DNA from: Prochlorococcus marinus str. MIT 1013
Lineage (GTDB): Bacteria; Cyanobacteriota; Cyanobacteriia; PCC-6307; Cyanobiaceae
Length of the DNA stretch: 64,000 nt
Reading direction: 5' to 3'
Assembly: GCF_027359395.1 (NCBI RefSeq)
Contig: NZ_CP114778.1
Coordinates: 1,178,001-1,242,000 of the forward strand
The translations under genes and the position numbers were made by a program. This document shows positions 25,136-33,176 of the stretch, piece by piece (within the stretch, counting starts at the first letter, position 1; each line of letters opens with the position of its first letter). The notes under the pieces were generated by a model. The model ran no database searches. It worked only from the letters and a program-made list of their open reading frames with translations, and had not been told where the DNA came from.

Positions 25136-25756
25136 ATGGAATCTAGTGATAAAGATCAAGGAAAAAAGAATATACCTCAAGTCCAAACATTTACTGTTCC
25201 ATTTCCTTTAGGGGAAAATAAAGACAATATCACTATTACTACTAATGCGCCTTCTAAACCTTCTAAACCTTCTAAACCTTCTAAATCTTCTAAATCTTCT
25301 AAATCTTCTAAATCTTCTAAGGAACAAATAATCAATCAAGCAATTAAGTTTCAGCTAGAAGGAAATATTCCAGAAGCAACAAAATGTTATCAGTATTGTA
25401 TAAATAAAGGTTTTAATGATCACCGGGTTTTTTTTAATTATGGAACAATCTTAAAAGATCATGGTAAATTACAAGAAGCAGAATTATCTACTCGCAAAGC
25501 AATTCAAATTAAACCTGATTTCGCAGAGTCGCATTACAATCTAGGAAACATATTGAGAGATCTTGGCAACTTACAAGAAGCAGAATCGTCACACCGCAAA
25601 GCAATTGAAATCAAACCTGATTTCGCTGATGCTCATTACAATCTAGGAGACATATTGAGAAATCTTGGTAAAAAAGTTGAATCAAATAAATGTTATCAAA
25701 AAGCAATAGAATTGAAACCTTGGCATGTCGCAACCGCTTGGAAAATAAATAGTTAA
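25136..25756 (+). CDS. Tagged TPR-only protein with expanded PSK/SSK linker
   Basis: The 206-residue product has the tag (ESSDKDQ..., TFTVPF), an unusually long linker of four PSK and four SSK tripeptides, a degenerate first TPR and about three canonical TPRs. It ends shortly after (ELKPWHVATAWKINS) with no C-terminal domain. It is convergent with the SET-domain gene, with 3 bp between the stop codons. It may be a truncated cassette or a bare scaffold used by neighbouring enzymes. Confidence 0.75.
   Translation: MESSDKDQGKKNIPQVQTFTVPFPLGENKDNITITTNAPSKPSKPSKPSKSSKSSKSSKSSKEQIINQAIKFQLEGNIPEATKCYQYCINKGFNDHRVFFNYGTILKDHGKLQEAELSTRKAIQIKPDFAESHYNLGNILRDLGNLQEAESSHRKAIEIKPDFADAHYNLGDILRNLGKKVESNKCYQKAIELKPWHVATAWKINS
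25250..25321 (+). repeat. 9-bp tandem repeat in the linker, 8 copies
   Basis: CCTTCTAAA occurs four times, then TCTTCTAAA/G four times. Sister cassettes have one copy (18519, 23226) or two (27921), so copy number varies within the family. Each unit adds three residues and keeps the frame. Confidence 0.9.
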
Positions 25757-25759
25757 TAT

Positions 25760-26755
25760 CTAGAAGGAATTATCTATTGTTTGAAGCTCTATAGATAAAG
25801 ATTTTATTAATGATTTGGAGTAAAAGCTATTTAAACCTCCTATCTTTTCAATTACCTCTATTCTTGTTTTGATATTATAATCTATAATCTTTTCAAGTAT
25901 ATTATCTAAGTCAAATTTGACATTTATACTTTTAGATAAATAAGAAAGATAATTCATAGGAAAGTTCTTTAAATTAATATTTGCTATTGGTAAGCCTTCT
26001 ATTATAAAACTTTTATTTATCCTAGGGAAATTTATTTGCTCTGTATCTAAATATTTTCCTTTACAGAAACATTTTAAGCCAGATTCACTTATCCTGAATT
26101 CAAGCGGTAATGAAAAAACCATTGGTTCCTGAACACTAAATCCACATAGAATCCATCTTGCCAAAGAACTCATATAACAATAATGATGTGTTATTTCTTG
26201 GTCTAATCTATCAATTTCAGGATGATATATACCCTCATTAGTATATAATAGAGTAGATGATTTTGGAGAATAGTTAACCAACTCTAGATATGGAGCTAAA
26301 ACTATTTTCCCTTTAAATTTAAACCCTCTATTAATAAGAAAAGTTTTATGAATGAACTCATCAGAGAGCATATTATGTCTTTGATTAATATCAATTATTC
26401 CTTTTTCTCTCAAAAAATCTTTAATATGTTCAGGAAATTTAGCTAAATCTTTCTCAAAAGCTTCAGTTGATTCTTTACCTCCATTTCCCCAAGAAAAATG
26501 TTTTTGATAAAAATTAAAAAAATCGACTACTTCTTTTGAATAATCTGTACCATCTTTTATCTTTAATTGACCCTCCTTAAGAATAACATCTTCGCGATTT
26601 ATTAAAAGATTACTAGGTACAAAAATTTTTGACTTTAGTTTAGGATCTACAGGAAATATTCCACGACCATTAATACCTACTTTTTGAAAAATATTTTCAG
26701 CTACTCCTCCACAACTTCTAAACTTAGATATTCCAATCTCCCATATTTGATCCAT
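25760..26755 (-). CDS. SET-domain protein (putative protein-lysine methyltransferase)
   Basis: The 331-residue product begins like a SET domain of the Rubisco-LSMT/SETD type: NGRGIFPVD near residues 29-37, then FVPSNLLI. It has a long insert and then IVLAPYLELVNYSPKSSTLL, corresponding to the conserved LxPxxDxxNH segment that binds SAM and lysine. The usual NH is NY here, and the catalytic Tyr is not certain (HHYCY near residue 193 is a candidate). A helical C-terminal domain follows, as in LSMT-type enzymes. Expected role: methylation of lysine on a protein. It lies convergent to the tagged TPR-only gene. Confidence 0.6.
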   Translation of the reverse strand: MDQIWEIGISKFRSCGGVAENIFQKVGINGRGIFPVDPKLKSKIFVPSNLLINREDVILKEGQLKIKDGTDYSKEVVDFFNFYQKHFSWGNGGKESTEAFEKDLAKFPEHIKDFLREKGIIDINQRHNMLSDEFIHKTFLINRGFKFKGKIVLAPYLELVNYSPKSSTLLYTNEGIYHPEIDRLDQEITHHYCYMSSLARWILCGFSVQEPMVFSLPLEFRISESGLKCFCKGKYLDTEQINFPRINKSFIIEGLPIANINLKNFPMNYLSYLSKSINVKFDLDNILEKIIDYNIKTRIEVIEKIGGLNSFYSKSLIKSLSIELQTIDNSF

Positions 26756-26921
26756 TCAGATGATTCATTATAAATATTGTTCATCATACCTTATATCAAA
26801 ATAAATAATCTTAAAAATCGAGGAAACATTTAAAGAGAAAATCCAAATACCTTCAGAGCGATGTATCAAGCCTGGGTTTCTAAAGACGAATAAATAATTA
26901 TTATAAAAATAAGAAAATCAA

Positions 26922-27131
26922 ATGAGAGCACAAGGCATTTACTTAAATGTTTCAAGCAGAAATGATGATCTACCTCAATTAATTGAGGAGTATTCAGAAC
27001 AGTTCAACCTATCCAAAGCGAATACTATTGCTGAGATTCTTAGAGCGTTTCCAAAACCTCTTGCTTACAACCACAGAGTATTGGAGCAAGAAAACAGACC
27101 ATTTGGGAGGCTATTTTCTAATGCCGTATGA
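26922..27131 (+). CDS. Small RHH-like DNA-binding protein, 3'-altered copy
   Basis: The 69-residue product starts RAQGIYLNVSSRNDDLPQLI, a strand followed by two predicted helices, which fits a ribbon-helix-helix (Arc/MetJ/CopG) fold; this is inference. It is the only copy with an intact start. Up to LEQENR it agrees with the fragment at 24743, then diverges to PFGRLFSNAV and stops. It may still give a functional RHH domain without the usual tail. The stop overlaps the next small frame (ATGA). Confidence 0.5.
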   Translation: MRAQGIYLNVSSRNDDLPQLIEEYSEQFNLSKANTIAEILRAFPKPLAYNHRVLEQENRPFGRLFSNAV

Positions 27132-27205
27132 GAAAGAATAAAACCGCCTCCCAAGACGAGGAGTGGTTTGAGAGAGAGCAAAGAGAAGAGTTAGTGAATA
27201 CATAG
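27128..27205 (+). CDS. Very short frame coupled to the RHH-like gene
   Basis: A 25-codon frame (MRKNKTASQDEEWFEREQRE...) starts in the ATGA overlap with the preceding stop. It is acidic and helical. It could be a real coupled peptide or the tail of another truncated gene. A terminator follows about 30 bp downstream. Confidence 0.3.
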   Translation: MRKNKTASQDEEWFEREQREELVNT

Positions 27206-27235
27206 AACAGAGAATCCTATTTCTCATTTGGAGTA

Positions 27236-27268
27236 GAGAGCACCCACCGTTACGGGTGCTCTTTTTTT
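27236..27268 (+). terminator. Rho-independent terminator, island type B copy 2
   Basis: GAGAGCACCC pairs with GGGTGCTCTTTTTTT around ACCGTTAC. A GAATCCTATTTCTC motif lies just upstream, as in the two other type B copies. Confidence 0.8.
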
Positions 27269-27311
27269 ATGCCTTCTTTTAAGAAGAAAGAGGAAAAAAG
27301 AAACCCCCGCA

Positions 27312-27541
27312 TCCTCAAAAAAGTTTCCCTACACGCAGCACCCGAAAAAGAAAGATATACCTGAGATCTCCCTTCCCTTCAGTAATTTCCATTCCCCCCC
27401 CCACACAGAACTCGGAATCTGTGGCACACTACGAACAGGTGCGAACTCTTTATTCTTCTAATCCCTTACTGCTACTGAGTTATTTCTGTTTTCTGAACTT
27501 ATACGAACACGCCCGAACCAATAAAGAACGGAGAAGGAGTG
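27312..27541 (-). repeat. tRNA-Ser 3'-end remnant and flank, copy 6
   Basis: The order AAAAGTTTCCCTACACGCAG, ATACCTGAGATCTCCC, CTGTGGCACACTA, CTAATCCCTTACTGCTACTG, CTGAACT, CGCCCGAACCAATAAAGAAC, GGAGAAGGAG repeats that of copies 2 and 3. Only one base differs from the tRNA end in GGAGAAGGAG. Confidence 0.7.
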
Positions 27542-27715
27542 ATTCAGAATAAGAGGAAAAAGAACGGGATAGAACGGGTTGGGAAGAGATAAGGAGGGGA
27601 GGGCGATTAAATCCCCCTCCACAGAAAAATGTTACTTAAGAGCACTAATTAACCAAGCCTGACTAAAGAGATAAAAGACCCAAATACCTTGCCAAAAAAC
27701 GAATTTTGCGCTATA

Positions 27716-27835
27716 AAATTTATATCAAAATTTAACTATGGGTTAAAAGAGATAACCAAATTGGATAACTTCAATCAAGTATTTGATTGGGAAAACAGTT
27801 CTTTTTATCAAGCAAGTTTCCATCTAACTCTATGA
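27716..27835 (+). pseudogene. 3'-end fragment of the small RHH-like gene, copy 3
   Basis: The frame KFISKFNYGLKEITKLDNF, NQVFDWENSSFYQ is nearly identical to 23015-23143, then diverges and ends in TGA. It directly precedes the TPR cassette at 27921. The rest of the 27206-27920 gap holds the terminator and remnant listed separately. Confidence 0.7.
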
Positions 27836-27886
27836 ATTAAGTAACAATAATCTCAGTTAGAGTTTTAATAAGAATATACTGAGTAA

Positions 27887-27892
27887 TAAAAT
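27887..27892 (+). promoter_or_regulatory. TPR-cassette promoter, -10-like box, copy 8
   Basis: TAAAAT replaces TAGAAT, 28 nt before ATG 27921, in an otherwise recognisable shared block. Confidence 0.45.
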
Positions 27893-27920
27893 TACTCAAA
27901 TTAGAAGTTCTTAGAATATA

Positions 27921-29627
27921 ATGGTATCTAGTAATAAAGAGCAAGGAAAGAACAAAGTCAATGAAGCAAAAACATTCAATGTTCCATTTGCTTTAGAAGA
28001 AATCAAAGAAAATCTTACTATTAATACTAATGCTCCTTCTAAACCTTCTAAACCTTCTAAAGAAAAAATAATCAATCAAGCATTACGGTTTCATTCACGA
28101 GGAAAGATTCAAGAAGCAGCAAAATATTATCAATATTTTATTAATCAAGGTATTAAAGATCACAGGATTTTTTCTAATTATGGAGTCATCTTAAAAAATC
28201 TTGGCAAATTACAAGAAGCAGAATTATCTCAACGCAAAGCAATTGAAATAAAACCTGATTACGCAGATGCGCATTTCAATCTGGGAAATGTATTGAGAGA
28301 TCTTGGCAAATTAGAAGAAGCAGATTTATCTCAACGCAAAGCAATTCAACTGAATCCTAACTTCGCAGAAGCGTATTCCAATCTGGGAGGCATATTGATC
28401 TATCTAGGTAAATTACAAGACGCAGAATTATCTCTACGCAAAGCAATTGAAATAAAACCTGATTACGCAGAGGCATATTACAATCTTGGAAACATATTAA
28501 TAGATCTTGGAAAACTAGAAGAAGCAGAATTATCTCTACGTAAAGCAATTGAAGTTAAACCTGATTACGCAATGGCACATGCCAATTTAGGCACCATAAT
28601 GAAAGATCTTGGCAACTTACAAGAAGCAGAAATATTCACTCTCAAGGCAATTGAAATTAACTCTGATCTCGCCCAGGCGCATTACAATCTAGGAATCATA
28701 TTAGAGGATTTGGGCAAATCAAAAGAATCATTAAGACATTGGATTAAGGCAGCTGAATTAAAGCCTAAAGATGAGAAATTAATTATAGGATTAGCTCATA
28801 ATTTATGTTATGGGAACAAATATGAATTAGCATTAAAATATCTAAGTAAAAATCAATCTAATTCTTCTCAAAGTGTATATCTAGGTTGTTTACTATCTCT
28901 TGATAGGGAAAAAGAATTCAATGAGAAGTACAAAGTACTCTACGAGAAAAAAGTTTGCAATGCCGATATCGGAGGCATAGTAGCGCATGCCAATATTATT
29001 TACGGAAAACAATACGAATCGCATTTCTGTAATGAATCAATTAAGTATGTATTAATAGATAAAATAAATGAAGAATTATTCTCCGAAAGTAACTTAAATC
29101 AACTAATCGCTTATAATAAAATGAGTAAGAAGGAAGGGAAATCTCAGGTCCTTCTCAGTAATGGTATTCAAACTTCGGGGAATTTATTTTCATTAGACTA
29201 CTCATTTATTAAAGCAATGAAAAAGGCTTTAGAAATGAAGATTGAACAATACAAACAAAAATTCAAAGATAGTGGGCAAGGTTTCATAAATAATTGGCCC
29301 GAAAGTTATGAACTTCGATCATGGATGATTAGCATGAAAACTGGTGGATTTCTGAAGAGCCACAATCATGAATATGGATGGATTACTGGTAGTTTTTACC
29401 TTCAAATTCCCAAATATAATGATAATAAGAATGATGATTCAGGTAACATAGCTTTTAGCTATCAAGGTCCTAGATATCCTAATAAAGACAAGAATTTTAA
29501 TTTAACTGTTAAGAAACTAGAAACTAGAGATATTTGTATATTTCCTTCTTCTTTATTTCATCATACAATTCCGTTTGAAAGTTCAGAAGAACGTATATGT
29601 TTTGTTTTTGATTTAGTACAGAAATAA
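27921..29627 (+). CDS. TPR protein fused to 2-oxoglutarate/Fe(II) oxygenase domain (type 2)
   Basis: The 568-residue product has the tag (VSSNKEQ..., TFNVPF), a two-unit PSK linker, about seven TPRs to about residue 275, a helical spacer and a C-terminal oxygenase. GGFLKSHNHEYG (His481/His483), SFYLQIP, GNIAFSYQGP, ICIFPSSLFHHTIPF (His547/548) and EERICFVFD (Arg558) fit the putative 2-oxoglutarate/Fe(II) oxygenase family 2OG-FeII_Oxy_5. It is the cassette nearest the intact tRNA-Ser and so probably the latest arrival. Its 3' end recurs as a fragment at 20276. Confidence 0.8.
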   Translation: MVSSNKEQGKNKVNEAKTFNVPFALEEIKENLTINTNAPSKPSKPSKEKIINQALRFHSRGKIQEAAKYYQYFINQGIKDHRIFSNYGVILKNLGKLQEAELSQRKAIEIKPDYADAHFNLGNVLRDLGKLEEADLSQRKAIQLNPNFAEAYSNLGGILIYLGKLQDAELSLRKAIEIKPDYAEAYYNLGNILIDLGKLEEAELSLRKAIEVKPDYAMAHANLGTIMKDLGNLQEAEIFTLKAIEINSDLAQAHYNLGIILEDLGKSKESLRHWIKAAELKPKDEKLIIGLAHNLCYGNKYELALKYLSKNQSNSSQSVYLGCLLSLDREKEFNEKYKVLYEKKVCNADIGGIVAHANIIYGKQYESHFCNESIKYVLIDKINEELFSESNLNQLIAYNKMSKKEGKSQVLLSNGIQTSGNLFSLDYSFIKAMKKALEMKIEQYKQKFKDSGQGFINNWPESYELRSWMISMKTGGFLKSHNHEYGWITGSFYLQIPKYNDNKNDDSGNIAFSYQGPRYPNKDKNFNLTVKKLETRDICIFPSSLFHHTIPFESSEERICFVFDLVQK

Positions 29628-30110
29628 ATTTTATTCAACTTTCTTATAATTACTCCATTTAATTAAATACCACTAACGAATTATTTCCCAGAAAACAAAA
29701 TAAAACCAACTTACAAAACTGGGCAAGATTTGAAGAGAAGCATAAAGATCCTTTCAGAGCAGGGAATCTTATTTCTCTTGGATTAAAAGCATCTACTTGG
29801 TAGGTGCTTTTTTAATGCCTTAAGTAATAAACAGAGCACACATATCCACCCAAGAAACTTCAATCCCCCTCTGACGCAGCAAAAATCCCCCTCAACGAGC
29901 GTGAAACCGATTGGCATATCAGAGATCTCTCTCTCCTACTGAGTTCTTAAAATCCCCCTCAAAATCCCCCTCGCACTTTTCGTTCTGTATTGCACACTAA
30001 GGGACCGCTTGAAACTCTTTATCTCTCTAAACCTTTACTAATACTGTATTTTTAATCTGTTTAGAACTGCTTAAAACCCTCTTACACCAAATAAGAACGG
30101 AGAGGGAGGG
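29586..30110. repeat. 520-bp direct repeat, right copy: oxygenase gene tail to tRNA-Ser
   Basis: This is the partner of 20276-20796. It contains the terminator at 29785 and runs into the 3' end of the intact tRNA-Ser. Confidence 0.85.
29785..29813 (+). terminator. Rho-independent terminator, island type B copy 3
   Basis: AAAAGCATCT pairs with AGGTGCTTTTTT around ACTTGGT, one mismatch. It lies about 160 bp after the TPR-oxygenase stop. Confidence 0.7.
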
Positions 30111-30186
30111 ATTCGAACCCTCGACAGAAGTTACCTCCTGTAACTCCTTAGCAGGGAGCCGCTTTCAACCACTCAGCCACCTCTCC
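30098..30186 (-). tRNA. tRNA-Ser(GCU), intact; integration target
   Basis: On the minus strand the acceptor GGAGAGG pairs with CCTCTCC, discriminator G, with a long variable arm (TTACAGGAGGTAAC) typical of tRNA-Ser. The anticodon loop CTGCTAA gives GCU. The T-loop GGTTCGAATCC is complete. CCA is not encoded. Its 3' end faces the island. Confidence 0.95.
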
Positions 30187-30246
30187 ATAATAAATACCTT
30201 ATCAAGTCAACGCTCCAAAAAATTAGATTGTGCTTCTCTACAAATT

Positions 30247-31446
30247 TTAAGTGACAATCCTAGGAAGTCGATTCCTGAAACTGCAAAGAACTTCCCATGG
30301 AATTGATCCAGACAAATCACACCAATGCTGAGGAGAAAGAAAAACCTCACCATCAGTTCCAAGAAGTGTTAAAACTTGACCTGTTTTAGTATCTGGTTTG
30401 TCAGTTATATCAAAAACCATTTGATCCATTGCAATTGCGCCTACTTGAGGAACCAACACTCCATCTATCGAGGCTGAAATTTTCCCAGAAAGAGTTCTGC
30501 TTACTCCATCTGCATAGCCAATAGCTACTACGGCAAGCTTACTTTTTCTTTGGGTTTTAAAAAAATGTCCATAACCAACTCCTATCCCTTTTTCAACATC
30601 CCTAATCAAAGTAACTCGAGCCCTAACTTTCAAGGCTGGAGTAAGGTTTAAATCAGACTCAAACTCATTTAGAGGAAGGTAGCCATAGAGGCTAAGTCCT
30701 ACACGAACCATGTCAAAATGAAGACGACTATCTGAAAGTGTTCCCGCCGAATTTGCGAGGTGTCTACATAGAGACTCATTTCTTTTGCTCAAATCTTTTA
30801 AAACCTTTTTAAATCTATTTAACTGAATCCAAGTAAAACTTATTTGAGTATTGTTTTCTAAATCTTTTTCAGCAATTGCCAAATGACTATATATACCTTT
30901 TAAAGATATGTTTTCTAAACAATCAATTTTAGAAATTAATTCTTCCACTTCATTACAATCACAGCCAAGTCTTGTCATACCTGTGTCAACTTTTAAATGA
31001 ATAACAAATTTTTTATTATTATTTTCCGCGATATTATTGCAAATTATTGCCTCACGAATTCCACTAATTGTAGGAATCAGATCCCAGCAAAAGGAAGAAT
31101 AAAGTTCTTCTGCATTTATTAAATTTCCAAGAATTAATATCGGACACTTCAAGCCAGCATTTCTTAATTGAATCCCCTCTTCTAAAGTTGCTACTCCAAG
31201 ACTATCGGCGCCTCCAGTCAAAGCAGACTTAGCAACAGTCTCTGAACCATGTCCATATCCATCAGCTTTTACAACTGCCATTAATAAGCAATCTTTGCCA
31301 ATAAAATTTTTCAAAACTCTTGCATTATTTTCTATAGCTTTCGAATCAACCTCAACCCATGCGCGACTTTGGGGATCAGGGCTCATTACATTTTCAGTCG
31401 TCCCATCAAAAGTGACAAATTTTTGACTTCTATTGATCTTTGTCAT
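30247..31446 (-). CDS. alr: Alanine racemase
   Basis: PLP-dependent interconversion of L- and D-alanine for peptidoglycan. RAWVEVDSKAIENN and AVVKADGYGHG hold the PLP lysine region, HLKVDTGMTRLG and HLANSAG the barrel, and VRVGLSLYGY and AIAMDQMVFD the C-terminal active-site motifs. The open frame reaches 31530, overlapping the HNH gene start. I chose ATG 31446 because family members have only a short N-terminal extension before RAWVEV; ATG 31386 is also possible. It is the first core gene to the right of the tRNA-Ser island. Confidence 0.9.
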   Translation of the reverse strand: MTKINRSQKFVTFDGTTENVMSPDPQSRAWVEVDSKAIENNARVLKNFIGKDCLLMAVVKADGYGHGSETVAKSALTGGADSLGVATLEEGIQLRNAGLKCPILILGNLINAEELYSSFCWDLIPTISGIREAIICNNIAENNNKKFVIHLKVDTGMTRLGCDCNEVEELISKIDCLENISLKGIYSHLAIAEKDLENNTQISFTWIQLNRFKKVLKDLSKRNESLCRHLANSAGTLSDSRLHFDMVRVGLSLYGYLPLNEFESDLNLTPALKVRARVTLIRDVEKGIGVGYGHFFKTQRKSKLAVVAIGYADGVSRTLSGKISASIDGVLVPQVGAIAMDQMVFDITDKPDTKTGQVLTLLGTDGEVFLSPQHWCDLSGSIPWEVLCSFRNRLPRIVT

Positions 31447-31528
31447 ACTCAGCATGCAATCAATGTAATAAGGGAAACTGCAACAAGGTCGGAATACCAC
31501 TAGCATGCCGCTTATATAGCTTGCTTGC

Positions 31529-32035
31529 ATGGGTCAAGTTCTTGTTTTGAATGCGTCCTATGAGCCATTGAACATCACTTCATGGCGACGCGCGACTGTT
31601 TTAATGCTTAAAGGTAAGGCTGAAAGTCTTGAAGAAGATACTGCGCACAATATTAGACAAGATTTCAAAGCTCCTACCGTAATAAGATTAAGACAATTTA
31701 TTAGAGTTCCATATCGAGATATTCCTCTATCTAGAAAAAATATATTTCAAAGAGACGATAACTGCTGTCAATATTGTGGGCAGAAAAATAAAAAGCTTTC
31801 AATTGATCATGTCTTACCTCGAAGCAGAGGTGGAATGGATAATTGGGAAAATGTGATTACTGCATGTCTTCAATGCAACGTAATGAAAGGTAATCGAACT
31901 CCTGAAGAAGCAAAGATGCCATTAAAAACAAAACCTTATAAACCTTTAAACAATATGAGTTTTGAAACTACAAAGCAAATTCACTCTGGTCGCCATCAGG
32001 AATGGAGTAAATATGTAATTGGGTGGGCAGCTTAG
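31529..32035 (+). CDS. HNH endonuclease family protein
   Basis: The 168-residue protein contains CCQYCGQ, LSIDHVLPRSRGG, NWENVITACLQCNVMKGNRTPEEA: the two zinc-binding CxxC pairs and the DH...N core of an HNH nuclease domain. The N-terminal part (VLNASYEPLN, WRRATVLMLKGKAE) is conserved in a cyanobacterial group of these proteins. A chromosomal, non-intein HNH protein, possibly in DNA repair; exact role unknown. It diverges from alr and converges with prfA, 4 bp apart. Confidence 0.85.
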   Translation: MGQVLVLNASYEPLNITSWRRATVLMLKGKAESLEEDTAHNIRQDFKAPTVIRLRQFIRVPYRDIPLSRKNIFQRDDNCCQYCGQKNKKLSIDHVLPRSRGGMDNWENVITACLQCNVMKGNRTPEEAKMPLKTKPYKPLNNMSFETTKQIHSGRHQEWSKYVIGWAA

Positions 32036-32039
32036 TTTT

Positions 32040-33137
32040 TTACTCTTCAGATTGATTGCTGAGCTCTTCCATTTGCCTTTTTTGTTCCTCTGCAACACAA
32101 GCTCCGATAACATCCTCTAATTGACCTGCTAGAACTTGTTCTAATGGGAAATTAATTCCTAATCTATGATCAGTTGTTCGATTATCTTTATAATTATAAG
32201 TCCTTATTTTTTCACTTCTATCACCTGTTCCAACCTGAGACAATCGAGCAGATCTTTCTTTTGCATTGGCTTCAGCTATTTCTAATTCTAATAATTTAGC
32301 TCTTAAAATCTCCATGGCTCTTTCTCTATTTTGCAGTTGAGAACGTTCCTGTGTACAGAAAACTCTTATACCTGATGGCTTATGAAATAAATCAATGGCT
32401 GTTTCCACTTTATTTACATTTTGCCCACCAGCGCCACCAGACCTTGCTGTACTAATTTCTAAGTCAGTAGATTCTATTTTAACCTCAACTGGATCAGCTT
32501 CTGGCATAACAGCAACAGTTGCAGTGGAGGTATGTACTCTCCCTTGAGATTCAGTTGAAGGAACTCTTTGAACTCTATGAACACCTGCTTCAAACTTTAA
32601 TTGACTATAAACAGACTCTCCTTTAACTGAGATAATCATTTCTCGAAAACCACCCATATCAGCTTCTGTTGAACTAATAGGTTTTACATTCCAACCTAAT
32701 TTTTGTCCATATCTCTCATACATTCTTGCCAAGTCACCAGCCCATAAACAAGCTTCATTTCCTCCCGCTCCAGCCCTTATCTCAAGCATCACACTTCTCT
32801 CATCTCTTGGATCTTTGGGTAAAAGAGCCAAAGTCAATTTTTGAATTAATTCATTTTTTGAAAGTTCAAGATTTTGGAGCTCTTCTCTAGCTAAAAGTTC
32901 CATTTCCTTGTCATCTCTGCTCTCTTTTACTAAACCTTTGGCTTCTAAACATTCTCTCTCTATTATTTGAAGTTTTAAATAATCATTAACCAAAGGTTCT
33001 AGTCGAGACCTCTCTCTAGCAATTTTCTCTAGTTGTTTAGGATCTGATGCAACATCGGGATCTGCAAGTTGCAACTCTAAATTTTGAAAACTACTTTTAG
33101 CTGTCTCTAAACGTTTTATGAGGGTTGAAGAATCCAT
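32040..33137 (-). CDS. prfA: Peptide chain release factor 1
   Basis: The 365-residue RF1 recognises UAA/UAG and releases the peptide. GAGGQNVNK holds the catalytic [12 protein letters not shown] carries the PxT stop-codon motif that separates RF1 from RF2, and the N-terminal coiled-coil domain has normal length. It ends the ribosomal gene series, 39 bp after rpmE. Confidence 0.95.
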   Translation of the reverse strand: MDSSTLIKRLETAKSSFQNLELQLADPDVASDPKQLEKIARERSRLEPLVNDYLKLQIIERECLEAKGLVKESRDDKEMELLAREELQNLELSKNELIQKLTLALLPKDPRDERSVMLEIRAGAGGNEACLWAGDLARMYERYGQKLGWNVKPISSTEADMGGFREMIISVKGESVYSQLKFEAGVHRVQRVPSTESQGRVHTSTATVAVMPEADPVEVKIESTDLEISTARSGGAGGQNVNKVETAIDLFHKPSGIRVFCTQERSQLQNRERAMEILRAKLLELEIAEANAKERSARLSQVGTGDRSEKIRTYNYKDNRTTDHRLGINFPLEQVLAGQLEDVIGACVAEEQKRQMEELSNQSEE

Positions 33138-33176
33138 TCTTTGAATGCCCTACCTAAATATTTCAATCAAAAGCTA

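Noticed and set aside
28357-28548. Minus-strand Leu-rich 63-codon frame
   Set aside because: Antisense of TPR units; the same kind of frame arises opposite other TPR arrays.
1543-29627. A toxin-immunity or phage-defence island
   Set aside because: No nuclease toxin, immunity partner, restriction, CBASS or similar defence gene is visible; the enzymes are glycosyl-, methyl- and hydroxyl-modifying types.
9066-30110. Reading the repeated flank blocks as insertion sequences
   Set aside because: No transposase, no terminal inverted repeats; all blocks end in the tRNA-Ser 3' sequence, which fits integration at the tRNA better.
31447-31530. Longer N-terminus for alanine racemase
   Set aside because: It would overlap the HNH gene start and adds 28 residues not typical of the family.
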